Made by a program: the position numbers and the translations under genes
Shown: positions 54,475-63,302 of the stretch, piece after piece
Layout: every line of letters starts with the position of its first letter
Numbering within the stretch: position 1 is the first letter of the stretch
NCBI RefSeq assembly: GCF_000195635.1
Contig: NZ_GL882691.1
Span: 35,760-99,759, forward strand
From: Bacteroides fluxus YIT 12057
GTDB taxonomy: Bacteria; Bacteroidota; Bacteroidia; Bacteroidales; Bacteroidaceae
Length of the DNA stretch: 64,000 nucleotides
Reading direction: 5' to 3'
Notes under the pieces: generated by a model
The model's database searches: none
Told to the model about the DNA's origin: nothing
The model's input: the letters and a program-made list of their open reading frames with translations, nothing else

Positions 54475-55773
54475 ATGATTTGGAATGAAAGCATCGAATG
54501 CATGGATCGCGAAAGCCTTCGTAAAATTCAGGGCATTCGTCTTAAAAAGACTGTGGAGCGTGTATATCACGATACCCCTTTCTACCGTAAAAAAATGCAG
54601 GAACTGGGTATTACGCCCGATGATATCAACAGTATAGACGACATTGTAAAACTTCCCTTTACGACAAAATATGATCTCCGGGATAACTACCCTTTCGGGC
54701 TTTGTGCCGTTCCCATGAGCCAGATAGTGCGTATTCATGCATCTTCGGGTACTACGGGAAAACCGACTGTCGTGGGTTACACACGTAAGGATCTTTCTGT
54801 TTGGGCAGAGTGCTTGTCGCGTGCTTTTACCGCATACGGTGCCGGACGTTCGGACATTTTCCAGATATCATACGGCTACGGGCTTTTTACCGGTGGCTTG
54901 GGAGCCCATGCGGGAGCCGAGAATATAGGCGCTTCCGTAATTCCGATGTCCAGCGGCAACACGGAGAAACAGATAACATTGATGCATGATTTTGGCTCTA
55001 CGGTACTTTGTTGCACGCCTTCGTACGCTCTCTATCTGGCAGATGCGATTAAGGATTCCGGTTATCCCCGTGAGGAGTTCAGGTTGAAAGCCGGTGCTTT
55101 CGGTGCCGAGCCGTGGACGGAAAATATGCGCCGGGATATCGAGACCAAGTTGGGTATCAAGGCATACGATATTTACGGGTTGAGTGAGATTGCCGGTCCC
55201 GGTGTGGGATATGAGTGTGAATGCCAGCATGGTACGCACCTCAATGAAGACCATTATTTCCCTGAAATTGTGGATCCGAAAACATTGGAGCCTGTAGCTC
55301 CCGGTGAAACGGGAGAGCTTGTCTTTACCCACTTGACGAAAGAAGGCATGCCCTTGCTGCGTTACCGTACCAAGGACCTTACCGCCTTGCATTATGATAA
55401 ATGTCCCTGTGGACGTACGCTGGTCCGCATGGACCGTATCTTGGGCCGTAGCGACGACATGCTTATCATCCGTGGGGTGAATGTATTCCCGACCCAGATA
55501 GAGTCTGTCATTCTTGAAATGCCGGAATTTGAACCCCACTATCTCCTCATCGTTGACCGCAAGAACAATACCGATACGATGGAACTGCAGGTTGAAGTCC
55601 GTCCGGAATACTATTCCGATGAAATCAACAAGATGCTGGCTTTGAAGAAGAAGCTTGTAGCCCGTTTGCAGAGCGTGCTCGGCCTGGGTGTAGATGTCCG
55701 GCTTGTGGAGCCGCGCAGCATTGAGCGAAGCGTAGGTAAGGCTAAACGTGTAATCGATAACCGGAAGATTTAA
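54475..55773 (+). CDS. paaK: phenylacetate-CoA ligase
   Basis: A 432-residue adenylate-forming ligase activating phenylacetate (or indoleacetate-like aryl acids) to CoA thioester. A3-type motif ASSGTTGKPTVVGYT, YGYGLFTGGLGAHAGAE, YDIYGLSEIAGPGVGYEC and the C-terminal GRSDDMLIIRGVNVFPTQIE match PaaK. In gut Bacteroides this gene is usually paired with an ACT-domain gene, as here. The family's exact acid is not certain. Confidence 0.9.
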   Translation: MIWNESIECMDRESLRKIQGIRLKKTVERVYHDTPFYRKKMQELGITPDDINSIDDIVKLPFTTKYDLRDNYPFGLCAVPMSQIVRIHASSGTTGKPTVVGYTRKDLSVWAECLSRAFTAYGAGRSDIFQISYGYGLFTGGLGAHAGAENIGASVIPMSSGNTEKQITLMHDFGSTVLCCTPSYALYLADAIKDSGYPREEFRLKAGAFGAEPWTENMRRDIETKLGIKAYDIYGLSEIAGPGVGYECECQHGTHLNEDHYFPEIVDPKTLEPVAPGETGELVFTHLTKEGMPLLRYRTKDLTALHYDKCPCGRTLVRMDRILGRSDDMLIIRGVNVFPTQIESVILEMPEFEPHYLLIVDRKNNTDTMELQVEVRPEYYSDEINKMLALKKKLVARLQSVLGLGVDVRLVEPRSIERSVGKAKRVIDNRKI

Positions 55774-55794
55774 TAATTTAGAATTCATATAACT

Positions 55795-56220
55795 ATGGTA
55801 GCAAAACAACTTTCCATTTTTTTAGAGAACAAGTCGGGCCGCCTCACGGAAGTGACCGAAGTGCTTGCGAAAGAAGGGGTCAACCTTTCTGCTCTCTGTA
55901 TTGCCGAGAATGCTGATTTCGGTATTCTCCGTGGTATTGTTTCTGAACCTGATAAAGCTTATAAGGCCTTGAAAGATAATCATTTTGCCGTAAATGTGAC
56001 CGATGTGGTGGGAATCAGCTGTCCCAATATTCCCGGTTCATTGGCAAAGGTGCTCCGTTTCCTTTCGGATGAGGGGGTGTTTATTGAATATATGTATTCT
56101 TTTGCCAACGGCGAGACGGCCAATGTCATTATCCGTCCCAATGATATGGAAAATTGCATCCGTGTATTGACGGAAAAGAAAGTGGATTTGCTGGCTGCAA
56201 GTGATTTGTACAAACTTTGA
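55795..56220 (+). CDS. double ACT-domain protein
   Basis: A 141-residue protein made of two ACT modules: MVAKQLSIFLENKSGRLTEVTEVLAKEGVNLSALCI (about 1-36) and ISCPNIPGSLAKVLRFLSDEGVFIEYMYSF (from about 72). ACT domains bind amino acids as regulators. Located 21 bases after paaK and probably in the same transcript, so it may sense an aromatic amino acid for the ligase (inference). Confidence 0.85.
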   Translation: MVAKQLSIFLENKSGRLTEVTEVLAKEGVNLSALCIAENADFGILRGIVSEPDKAYKALKDNHFAVNVTDVVGISCPNIPGSLAKVLRFLSDEGVFIEYMYSFANGETANVIIRPNDMENCIRVLTEKKVDLLAASDLYKL

Positions 56221-56270
56221 CCGGTTTGTCGATAATAAGCCTCAGTTCGTCTGCTTTTTGAAAAATTAAG

Positions 56271-56300
56271 GTTCGTATCGTTGCTTTATTCGATACGAAC
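56271..56300. terminator. hairpin overlapping the bamD promoter
   Basis: gttcgtatcg and cgatacgaac are a perfect 10-base inverted repeat with a 10-base loop, 50 bases after the ACT gene. The loop contains the TTG (-33) box of the bamD promoter. No T-run on the right, so whether it ends the upstream transcript or regulates bamD is open. Confidence 0.55.
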
Positions 56301-56311
56301 CTCTATCTTTG
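56281..56311 (+). promoter_or_regulatory. bamD promoter (-33/-7)
   Basis: TTG at 56281-56283, 20 bases, TATCTTTG at 56304-56311, 21 bases upstream of the bamD start. Confidence 0.72.
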
Positions 56312-56332
56312 CGCATTATTTGAACAAAAGTA

Positions 56333-57136
56333 ATGAAGAAAAACATCTTAATAACTCTGCTTGCGGCAATGCTGCTCTCCTCGTGTGGAGAATATAACAA
56401 GTTGCTGAAAAGCACGGATTACGAATACAAGTATGAAGCGGCCAAGACGTACTTTGCAAAAGGACAGTACAATCGTGCTGCAACTTTGCTTAATGAACTG
56501 ATTGCCATTCTCAAAGGTACTGATAAGGCTGAAGAGTCCCTCTATATGCTGGGTATGAGTTACTACAACCAGAAAGACTATCAAACTGCAGCGCAGACAT
56601 TTATCCAATATTACAATGTTTATCCCCGTGGCACGTTTACCGAACTGGCACGTTTCCATGCCGGAAAAGCTTTGTATCTGGATACTCCGGAACCACGTCT
56701 TGACCAGTCGGGCACTTATAGTGCTATCCAGCAGTTGCAGATGTTTATGGAGTACTTCCCGCAGAGCGCCAAGAAAGAGGAAGCCCAGAACATGATTTTT
56801 GCATTGCAGGACAAGCTGGTGATGAAGGAATATCTTTCAGCCAAATTGTATTATAATTTAGGAAATTACTTGGGCAACAACTATCAGGCTTGTGTCATTA
56901 CAGCCCAGAATGCTCTGAAAGACTACCCTTATACCAATTTGCGTGAAGACCTTTCCATCTTGGTTTTGCGTGCCAAATATGAATTGGCCGTATATAGTGT
57001 GGAAGAAAAGAAGCCGGAACGCTACCGTGAAGCTGTAGATGAATACTACGCTTTCAAGAACGAATTCCCTGAAAGCAAGTATAGCAAAGAAGCCGAACGT
57101 ATTTTTAAGGAATCGCAGAAGATTCTGAAAGACTAA
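56333..57136 (+). CDS. bamD: outer membrane assembly lipoprotein BamD
   Basis: A 267-residue BamD: signal peptide and lipobox LLSSC (Cys18), then TPR repeats (SLYMLGMSYYNQKDYQTAAQTFIQYYNVYP) and the NFPES-like ends (EYFPQS, NEFPES). An essential part of the Bam complex that folds outer-membrane beta-barrels. Followed by rpoZ and a DUF4293 gene in the usual Bacteroides order. Confidence 0.93.
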   Translation: MKKNILITLLAAMLLSSCGEYNKLLKSTDYEYKYEAAKTYFAKGQYNRAATLLNELIAILKGTDKAEESLYMLGMSYYNQKDYQTAAQTFIQYYNVYPRGTFTELARFHAGKALYLDTPEPRLDQSGTYSAIQQLQMFMEYFPQSAKKEEAQNMIFALQDKLVMKEYLSAKLYYNLGNYLGNNYQACVITAQNALKDYPYTNLREDLSILVLRAKYELAVYSVEEKKPERYREAVDEYYAFKNEFPESKYSKEAERIFKESQKILKD

Positions 57137-57190
57137 AGTTTTAAAGAGAATTTATATCGATATAGAGAATTAAATTTAGATAGAAAATTT

Positions 57191-57526
57191 ATGGATTACA
57201 GAAAGACAAATGCTCCTGCCACTACGGTGACCCGTGATATGATGGAGTTGTGTGAGGATACCGGTAATGTGTATGAAAGCGTGGCTATCATTGGAAAGCG
57301 TGCCAACCAGATCAGCGTTGAGATAAAGAATGACCTTTCCAAGAAACTGGCCGAGTTTGCCTCTTACAATGACAACTTGGAAGAAGTGTTCGAGAACCGG
57401 GAGCAAATAGAGATTTCCCGCTATTATGAAAAATTGCCGAAACCTACTTTGATTGCCACTCAGGAGTATATTGAGGGTAAGATTTACTATCGTAACCCGG
57501 CTAAGGAAAAAGAGAAATTGCAGTAA
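57191..57526 (+). CDS. rpoZ: RNA polymerase omega subunit
   Basis: A 111-residue omega of the Bacteroidetes type: ATTVTRDMMELCEDTGNVYESVAIIGKRANQIS and KKLAEFASYNDNLEEVFENREQIEIS. It supports RNA polymerase assembly. Stop and next start overlap by 1 base. Confidence 0.88.
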   Translation: MDYRKTNAPATTVTRDMMELCEDTGNVYESVAIIGKRANQISVEIKNDLSKKLAEFASYNDNLEEVFENREQIEISRYYEKLPKPTLIATQEYIEGKIYYRNPAKEKEKLQ

Positions 57527-57984
57527 TGATACAACGTATTCAATCCGTTTATTTATTGGTGGTGACTGTTCTGCTGGTTGTTGCTATGTGCATGCCTGTG
57601 GGGTTGTTCATCGGAGCGGACGGAATCACGGAAAATGTTTTTAAGCCGTTGGGGGTATCCATGGCTGACGGAAGTTTCCAGTCAACATGGGGACTATTCG
57701 GCATATTGCTGCTGAGTGCGATTATTGCATTCTGTACTATTTTCTTGTTCCGTAACCGTATGTTGCAGGTACGCATGACAATTTTCAGCAGCATTTTGCT
57801 GATAGGCTATTATATCGCCTTTGCTGCGTTCATGTTCGTGCTGAAAAGTGATTTCGAAGCTATGACTTTCAAGCTGGGGTGGGCCCTTTGCTTGCCGGCT
57901 GTGTCAATTATCCTGAATTACTTGGCTTTCCGTGCCATTTACCGGGATGAATTAATGGTGAAAGCGGCGGATAGATTGAGATAA
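57526..57984 (+). CDS. DUF4293 integral membrane protein
   Basis: A 152-residue protein with four membrane helices (MIQRIQSVYLLVVTVLLVVAMC at the start; GLFGILLLSAIIAFCTIFLF; ILLIGYYIAFAAFMFV; LCLPAVSIILNYLAF). The N-terminus MIQRIQSVYL is the DUF4293 hallmark. Function unknown; always next to rpoZ in this group. Confidence 0.88.
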   Translation: MIQRIQSVYLLVVTVLLVVAMCMPVGLFIGADGITENVFKPLGVSMADGSFQSTWGLFGILLLSAIIAFCTIFLFRNRMLQVRMTIFSSILLIGYYIAFAAFMFVLKSDFEAMTFKLGWALCLPAVSIILNYLAFRAIYRDELMVKAADRLR

Positions 57985-57998
57985 TGATATTCAGACAT

Positions 57999-58045
57999 AA
58001 AAAATCAGGCCATGCGTCCGTTCAAGACGCATGGCCTGATTTTTA
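57999..58045 (+). terminator. intrinsic terminator after the bamD unit
   Basis: Very strong hairpin (aaaatcaggccatgcgt and its complement, 9-base loop) ending in a T-run, 14 bases after the DUF4293 stop. Confidence 0.9.
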
Positions 58046-58166
58046 TATATAGGTAGTCCACGATTTCTTGCATTGTATTCTCCCTATAACCAATGTTTTG
58101 CATTTTTACATTTACTTAATTAGGTAAATAAATAGTATTAAATTGTATTATTTTCGTTATTTGGTG

Positions 58167-58174
58167 TATCTTTG
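58167..58174 (+). promoter_or_regulatory. second polysaccharide locus promoter -7 element
   Basis: TATCTTTG fits TAnnTTTG. A TTG at 58143-58145 is a possible -33 box (21-base spacer). No inverted repeats like those at 27.2-27.4 kb flank it. A leader of about 200 bases (58175-58376) precedes the UpxY start and contains no strong hairpin that I can see. Confidence 0.65.
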
Positions 58175-58376
58175 TGCCGTATTTGTATTGCCTCCTAAGT
58201 AGGTGCGATACAGATATAGGGGTTATAGATGTTTTTTCTTGGGGTCAGGAAAAACTCTACATTTCGTAAATAAGCAAACAAACAGACGAATTAACCTTGC
58301 ATGCTGTACAGTGAATCCGGAAAAGATTCGCATGTGCAGGAATGAGAGGTATGCCCTTTGGGCAAGCATCAACTTC

Positions 58377-58922
58377 ATGGATTATAACGTACCAACTTTG
58401 CATTGGTATGCTTTTAAGGTTTTCTATAACAAAGTCTTCGAGATAGAGGAGCTGTTGAAGAAAGACGGTATAGAGACCTTCATTCCCTGCGAAACGGTTA
58501 TCGTGGAGCGTGGGGAAGTGAAGAAAAGCATATGCAAGCCGGTAATCGCCTCCCTTTTGTTTTTCCGTTCTACCGAACAGCAAGCACTGCACCAACAGCA
58601 ATGTCTGCTCGAACGCGTCATTCTGTACACCCGGCTTGTGGGCTGGCAGAAACTGCCGTTCGCCATTCCCGAACGGGAGATGAACCTGTTCATGCTGGTA
58701 GCCACTTCCGGTGAGCAGGGGCTTGAGTACTTGTGCGACAGTCCCAGGGACTATCGCATAGGTCAGCACGTCAGTGTTATCGACGGGCCGTTCAAGGGAG
58801 CGGAGGGTTACATACACCGCATTAAGGGCAACCGCCGGCTGATTGTGGCGATAGAAGGCGTATGCGCCGTAGCCACTGCCTACATTCCCCAATGTTTTCT
58901 CCGGAATATCGAAACAGACTAA
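58377..58922 (+). CDS. UpxY-like transcription antiterminator
   Basis: A 181-residue NusG-like regulator. The NGN domain begins LHWYAFKVFYNKVFEIEELLKKDGIETFIP, and the KOW part has IGQHVSVIDGPFKGAEGYI. The ATG at 58377 puts WYA ten residues in, as is usual for UpxY. Frames extended to 58203 run into the leader. Directs read-through of the polysaccharide operon that follows. No UpxZ gene follows it, unlike in the first locus. Confidence 0.85.
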   Translation: MDYNVPTLHWYAFKVFYNKVFEIEELLKKDGIETFIPCETVIVERGEVKKSICKPVIASLLFFRSTEQQALHQQQCLLERVILYTRLVGWQKLPFAIPEREMNLFMLVATSGEQGLEYLCDSPRDYRIGQHVSVIDGPFKGAEGYIHRIKGNRRLIVAIEGVCAVATAYIPQCFLRNIETD

Positions 58923-58941
58923 AAAAAACATACCCGATAAC

Positions 58942-60054
58942 ATGATATACAATCTTGAACTGGGAGTGGCATTCCTTGCAGGATGCCTGTTCAGTGCCAT
59001 GGTGATTCCCCGGATATCGCTGGTGGCGTTCAAACTGCGACTGTTTGACCCGATGAACTCACGGAAAATACATACGGAGTGCATTCCCCGTCTGGGCGGA
59101 GTCGCTTTCTTTCCTTGCATCATCGTGGCGGTATCGCTCACCATCGTCTTCCACAGCCTTTGCCTGGACGACGACTTGTTCGGCGGGGAACTGACCATCC
59201 GTTTCCTCGCCCTGTGCAGCGCTCTTTTCATCCTCTATCTGATGGGGGTGATGGACGATCTGGTAGGCGTGCGCTACCGTTCCAAGTTCGTGGTGCAGAC
59301 GCTTTGCGGGCTTCTGATGGCCTTTGCCGGATGCTACTTCAACAACCTTTACGGACTGTTCGGCATCCATGAGATTCCTGGCTATGTGGGAATACCGTTC
59401 ACGGTGCTCATCATCGTCTATATCCTGAACGCGGTGAACCTGATAGACGGCATCGACGGGCTGGCGTCGGGACTGGGCATGATAGCGTTCCTGGCATTCG
59501 GCTGCCTGTTCGTGTACCTGCACCGGTGGATGTACGCGTTGCTGGCGTTTGCCTCTTTGGGAGTGCTGGTGCCGTTCTTCTACTACAACGTGTTCGGGCA
59601 GACGCGCCGCGGGCGCAAGCTGTTTATGGGCGACACCGGCTCGTTGACCATCGGCATGCTGCTGGCGGTGATGGCTATCCGGCTTAGCATGTTCGATCCC
59701 GTCAAGGAACGGTTGCTTCCCGGCAGCATTGTGGTAGCGTTCTCCTTCCTCATGGTGCCCATGCTGGACGTGGTGCGGGTGGTGCTTCACCGCATGCGCA
59801 AACGCAAGCCGCTGTTCTCACCCGACAAGAACCACATCCACCATAAGTTCATGGCGCTGGGCATGCCGCAACACCGTGCCATGCTTTGCATTGTGGGCAT
59901 TGCCGTAGGCTTTACGGTGCTCAACGTATGCGCCATCCATTACCTTTCCGTCACCGTGCTGTTTCTGCTGAACGTGGCGGCATGGACGGTGATGCACTTC
60001 TGCATTACCGGCAAGATACTGAAAAACAACCGTAAAAATCACATTAAAGACTGA
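58942..60054 (+). CDS. undecaprenyl-phosphate GlcNAc-1-phosphate transferase (WecA/MraY family)
   Basis: A 370-residue membrane enzyme with about ten helices. Motifs: MGVMDDLVG, NLIDGIDGLASGLG, MGDTGSLTIG and NHIHHKFMALGM, typical of WecA-type GlcNAc-1-P transferases. It starts lipid-linked repeat units for this second polysaccharide. Markedly GC-rich compared with the first locus. Confidence 0.9.
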   Translation: MIYNLELGVAFLAGCLFSAMVIPRISLVAFKLRLFDPMNSRKIHTECIPRLGGVAFFPCIIVAVSLTIVFHSLCLDDDLFGGELTIRFLALCSALFILYLMGVMDDLVGVRYRSKFVVQTLCGLLMAFAGCYFNNLYGLFGIHEIPGYVGIPFTVLIIVYILNAVNLIDGIDGLASGLGMIAFLAFGCLFVYLHRWMYALLAFASLGVLVPFFYYNVFGQTRRGRKLFMGDTGSLTIGMLLAVMAIRLSMFDPVKERLLPGSIVVAFSFLMVPMLDVVRVVLHRMRKRKPLFSPDKNHIHHKFMALGMPQHRAMLCIVGIAVGFTVLNVCAIHYLSVTVLFLLNVAAWTVMHFCITGKILKNNRKNHIKD

Positions 60055-60056
60055 AT

Positions 60057-60851
60057 ATGAAGAAGCTTTTTCTATGCCTGTTCTTCTTTGGCATGCTGCT
60101 CGCTTCGTGCGGCACCTCGAAGAAGATAGTTTATTTCCAGGACGTGGAGGTCAACCGTCCCGAATCCATGGAAGCCGTGCGGGACATCAGCGTGCAGCCC
60201 AAGGATCAGATTTCCATCCTGGTGTCCAGCAAGGATCCGCAGCTGGCGGCACTGTTCAACTTGCCCCGCGTGCAGTACAGGGCGGGTGCCGGTGCGCTGT
60301 TGAGCGGCAGTTACAGCGGCGAGGTGTCCGGCTACACGCTGGACGAGCAGGGCGCCATCGACTTCCCCGTACTGGGGAGGCTTGTCGTGGCGGGCATGAC
60401 CAGAAGCGGGATAGCCGGGATGATAAAGCGGCGGCTGACGGAGGAACATCTGGTGAACGATCCCGTGGTTACGGTGGAGTTCATGAACCTTTACTTTTCC
60501 GTGCTGGGCGAAGTGAAGTCACCGGGCAAGTACGACATCACCAAAGACCGTATTTCCCTGCTTGAAGCCCTCAGCATGGCGGGAGACCTCACCATCTATG
60601 GCAAGCGGGACGCCATCTACGTGATCCGCGAGGAGAACGGGGAGCGTGTCACGTACCGGGTGGACATCCGCTCGCGCGAGTTTTTCCGTTCGCCCGTCTA
60701 TAACCTCAAGCAGAACGACGTGGTGTATGTGCAGCCCAACAAGGTGCGTGCCGGCCAGTCCACTATCAACGAAAACAGCGTGAAGTCCGTTTCTTTGTGG
60801 ATCAGCATCGGATCGTTCATCTCGTCGCTGGGCGTACTGCTGTTCAAGTAG
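60057..60851 (+). CDS. wza: polysaccharide export lipoprotein (Wza type)
   Basis: A 264-residue outer-membrane export protein: signal peptide with lipobox LLASC (Cys18), the Poly_export region (VQPKDQISILVSSKDPQLAALFN), then SLBB-like VLGEVKSPGKYDI and YVQPNKVRAGQS. Forms the channel with Wzc. It ends with a hydrophobic helix (SLWISIGSFISSLGVLLF). Confidence 0.9.
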   Translation: MKKLFLCLFFFGMLLASCGTSKKIVYFQDVEVNRPESMEAVRDISVQPKDQISILVSSKDPQLAALFNLPRVQYRAGAGALLSGSYSGEVSGYTLDEQGAIDFPVLGRLVVAGMTRSGIAGMIKRRLTEEHLVNDPVVTVEFMNLYFSVLGEVKSPGKYDITKDRISLLEALSMAGDLTIYGKRDAIYVIREENGERVTYRVDIRSREFFRSPVYNLKQNDVVYVQPNKVRAGQSTINENSVKSVSLWISIGSFISSLGVLLFK

Positions 60852-60920
60852 AGCGTCCGCACACCTTTAGATTATTTACCCTCTTATTCTTCAACTGTTA
60901 CTATTTCTTCAACTGTTACT

Positions 60921-63302
60921 ATGATCGAAAATAAAAATGCCGTGGGCAAGCCTGCCGACGACTTCATACGCATACAAGACCTTGGGAGCATGTTCGTGCC
61001 CCGGTGGCGCTGGTTTGCCCTCTCCTTGGCCGTCGCCTTGTCCGCGGCGGCGCTCTACTTGCTCAGAACTCCCGCCATTTATACCCGCCATGCTGCCATC
61101 CTGGTGAAGGACGACTCCAAGGGAGGAGCCACTTCCGGAAGCATGGGCGAGTTCGCGGACTTCGGATTGTTCAAGTCCAACACCAACATCAACAACGAAC
61201 TGCTGACGCTTGCCTCGCCCACGCTGATGACCGAGGTGGTGAAGCGGCTGGGGCTGGACGAGACCTATACCGTGCGCCGCGGACTGAGGAGGGTGGAATT
61301 GTACCGTTCCGCTCCGGTGGCAGTCCGCTTTTGCGGCAAGGCAGAACGTCCCGTTGCCTTCGATCTTGAACTGACTTCAAGGAACGATTTCCTGCTGTCC
61401 GGTTTTAAAGTGGAAGGCGAGGAGACGGGCGAGACCTTTTCGGGCAAAACGGGCGACACCCTGCGCACCTCGGTGGGCACGTTGCTCATCGACGCCACGC
61501 CCTACGCCACGGACGACTTTATGGGCACGTCCATACACTACGGCAAGCAGAGCGTGCAGGCGGTCACCGATTATTACACCGGAGCCTTGCGCGCCGAACT
61601 GGGCAACGAGGACGCCACCATCATCAACCTCAGCATAGATGACTCCTCCGTCTGGAAGGCGGAGGATATCCTGAATACCTTGATAGAGGTATATAATGAA
61701 TATTGGATCAGGGACAAGAACCAGATTGCCGTCAGCACCTCGCAGTTCATCGGCGACCGTCTGGGCGTGATAGAGAACGAACTGGGACACGTGGACGCGA
61801 ACATCGCAGGCTACAAGAGCGAGCATCTGCTGCCCGACGTGCAGGCGGCTTCCAGCCTCTACCTGATGCAGTCGGCCGAGAACAAGAAAGAACTGCTGGC
61901 GCTGAACAACCAGCTCTCCACCGCCCGTTACATCCGCGGCGAGCTGAACGGCAAGGGTCTGACCCAACTGTTGCCCGCCAATTCGGACATCGGCAACAGC
62001 CATATCGAGAGCTTGATAGGGGAGTATAACGCCCAGGTGCTGGAGCGCAACCGCCTGGCGGCGAACAGCAGCGAGAAGAATCCTCTGGTAGTGGATCTCA
62101 CCGCTTCCTTGCGCAACCTGCACCACACCGTCGTGCAGTCGGTGGACAATCTGATTGTCTCGCTGGACACGCAGTTACAGAGCGTCCGCCGCCGGGAAGC
62201 CGCCACTACGGGGCAGCTGGCGTCCAATCCCGACCAGGCCCGCTACCTGCTCTCCGTGGAGCGGCAGCAGAAGGTGAAAGAGCAACTCTACCTCTACCTG
62301 TTGCAGAAGCGGGAGGAGAACGAACTTTCGCAGGCGTTCACCGCCTACAATACCCGCATCATCACCGCTCCGCGCGGCAGCCTGCTGCCCACCGCCCCCC
62401 GCAAGTTCAACATCCTGCTGGCGGCGTTCGCCGTCGGCCTGCTGCTTCCGGCGGTGCTTATCTTCATGAAGGAGAACATGAACACCAAGGTGCGCGGGCG
62501 CAAGGATTTGGAAGGGGTGACCGTGCCGTTCATCGGCGAGATACCGCTTTTTGTCCGCAGGCAAAAGAAATGGTTCGGGAAAGCGCCCGAAACGAACACG
62601 ATTGTCGTGAAGGAGGGCAGCCGGGACATCATCAACGAGGCGTTCCGTGTGCTGCGCACCAACCTGGAGTTCATGACGGATAAGGGCGGCCGGTCCAACG
62701 TCATTGTCTTCACCTCGTTCAATCCGGGAAGCGGCAAGTCCTTCCTGGCCATGAACATATCCGTCAGCCTTGCCATCAAGGGAAAGAAGGTGCTGGTGGT
62801 GGACGGTGACTTGCGGCACGCTTCCGCTTCCGCCTACATCGGCTCCCCCAAAGTGGGGCTGAGCGATTATCTGAACGGACGGGTGGCGCATCTGGACAAC
62901 ATCATTGTGAAAGACCCGGAACGGAAGCTTCCGGACGTGCTGCCTGTGGGCACCATTCCTCCGAACCCTACCGAACTGCTGTTTGACGAACGCCTGAGGC
63001 AGGTGATAGACACCGTGAGGACGCAATATGACTATGTGCTGATTGACTGTCCGCCCGTAGAATTGGTGGCCGACACGCAGATCATCGAACAGTTGGCGGA
63101 CCGAACCGTCTTTGTGGTGCGTGCCGGACTGCTGGAGCGGAGTATGCTGGCTGAGCTGGAGAATATCTACAGCGAGAAGAAATACAAGAACATGTCGATG
63201 ATCCTGAACGCCACCATCGGAGGGGGAGGCCGCTACGGTTACAGCTATGGCTACCGGTATGGGTATCATTACGGTTACGGATATCACTATGGTTCAAATT
63301 AA
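60921..63302 (+). CDS. wzc: polysaccharide co-polymerase/tyrosine autokinase (Wzc type)
   Basis: A 793-residue inner-membrane protein. N-terminal Wzz domain with two membrane helices (near 32-50 and 500-515), a coiled-coil middle and a cytoplasmic BY-kinase with Walker A NPGSGKSF, Walker A' VLVVDGDLRH and Walker B VLIDCPPVELVAD. The C-terminal tail is rich in tyrosine (GRYGYSYGYRYGYHYGYG), the autophosphorylation cluster. Controls chain length together with its phosphatase. Confidence 0.92.
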   Translation: MIENKNAVGKPADDFIRIQDLGSMFVPRWRWFALSLAVALSAAALYLLRTPAIYTRHAAILVKDDSKGGATSGSMGEFADFGLFKSNTNINNELLTLASPTLMTEVVKRLGLDETYTVRRGLRRVELYRSAPVAVRFCGKAERPVAFDLELTSRNDFLLSGFKVEGEETGETFSGKTGDTLRTSVGTLLIDATPYATDDFMGTSIHYGKQSVQAVTDYYTGALRAELGNEDATIINLSIDDSSVWKAEDILNTLIEVYNEYWIRDKNQIAVSTSQFIGDRLGVIENELGHVDANIAGYKSEHLLPDVQAASSLYLMQSAENKKELLALNNQLSTARYIRGELNGKGLTQLLPANSDIGNSHIESLIGEYNAQVLERNRLAANSSEKNPLVVDLTASLRNLHHTVVQSVDNLIVSLDTQLQSVRRREAATTGQLASNPDQARYLLSVERQQKVKEQLYLYLLQKREENELSQAFTAYNTRIITAPRGSLLPTAPRKFNILLAAFAVGLLLPAVLIFMKENMNTKVRGRKDLEGVTVPFIGEIPLFVRRQKKWFGKAPETNTIVVKEGSRDIINEAFRVLRTNLEFMTDKGGRSNVIVFTSFNPGSGKSFLAMNISVSLAIKGKKVLVVDGDLRHASASAYIGSPKVGLSDYLNGRVAHLDNIIVKDPERKLPDVLPVGTIPPNPTELLFDERLRQVIDTVRTQYDYVLIDCPPVELVADTQIIEQLADRTVFVVRAGLLERSMLAELENIYSEKKYKNMSMILNATIGGGGRYGYSYGYRYGYHYGYGYHYGSN

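Noticed and set aside
58203..58376. Longer start of the second UpxY-like protein
   Set aside because: The extra 58 residues resemble translated leader (Arg/Tyr/Cys-rich) and put the NGN domain too far from the N-terminus.
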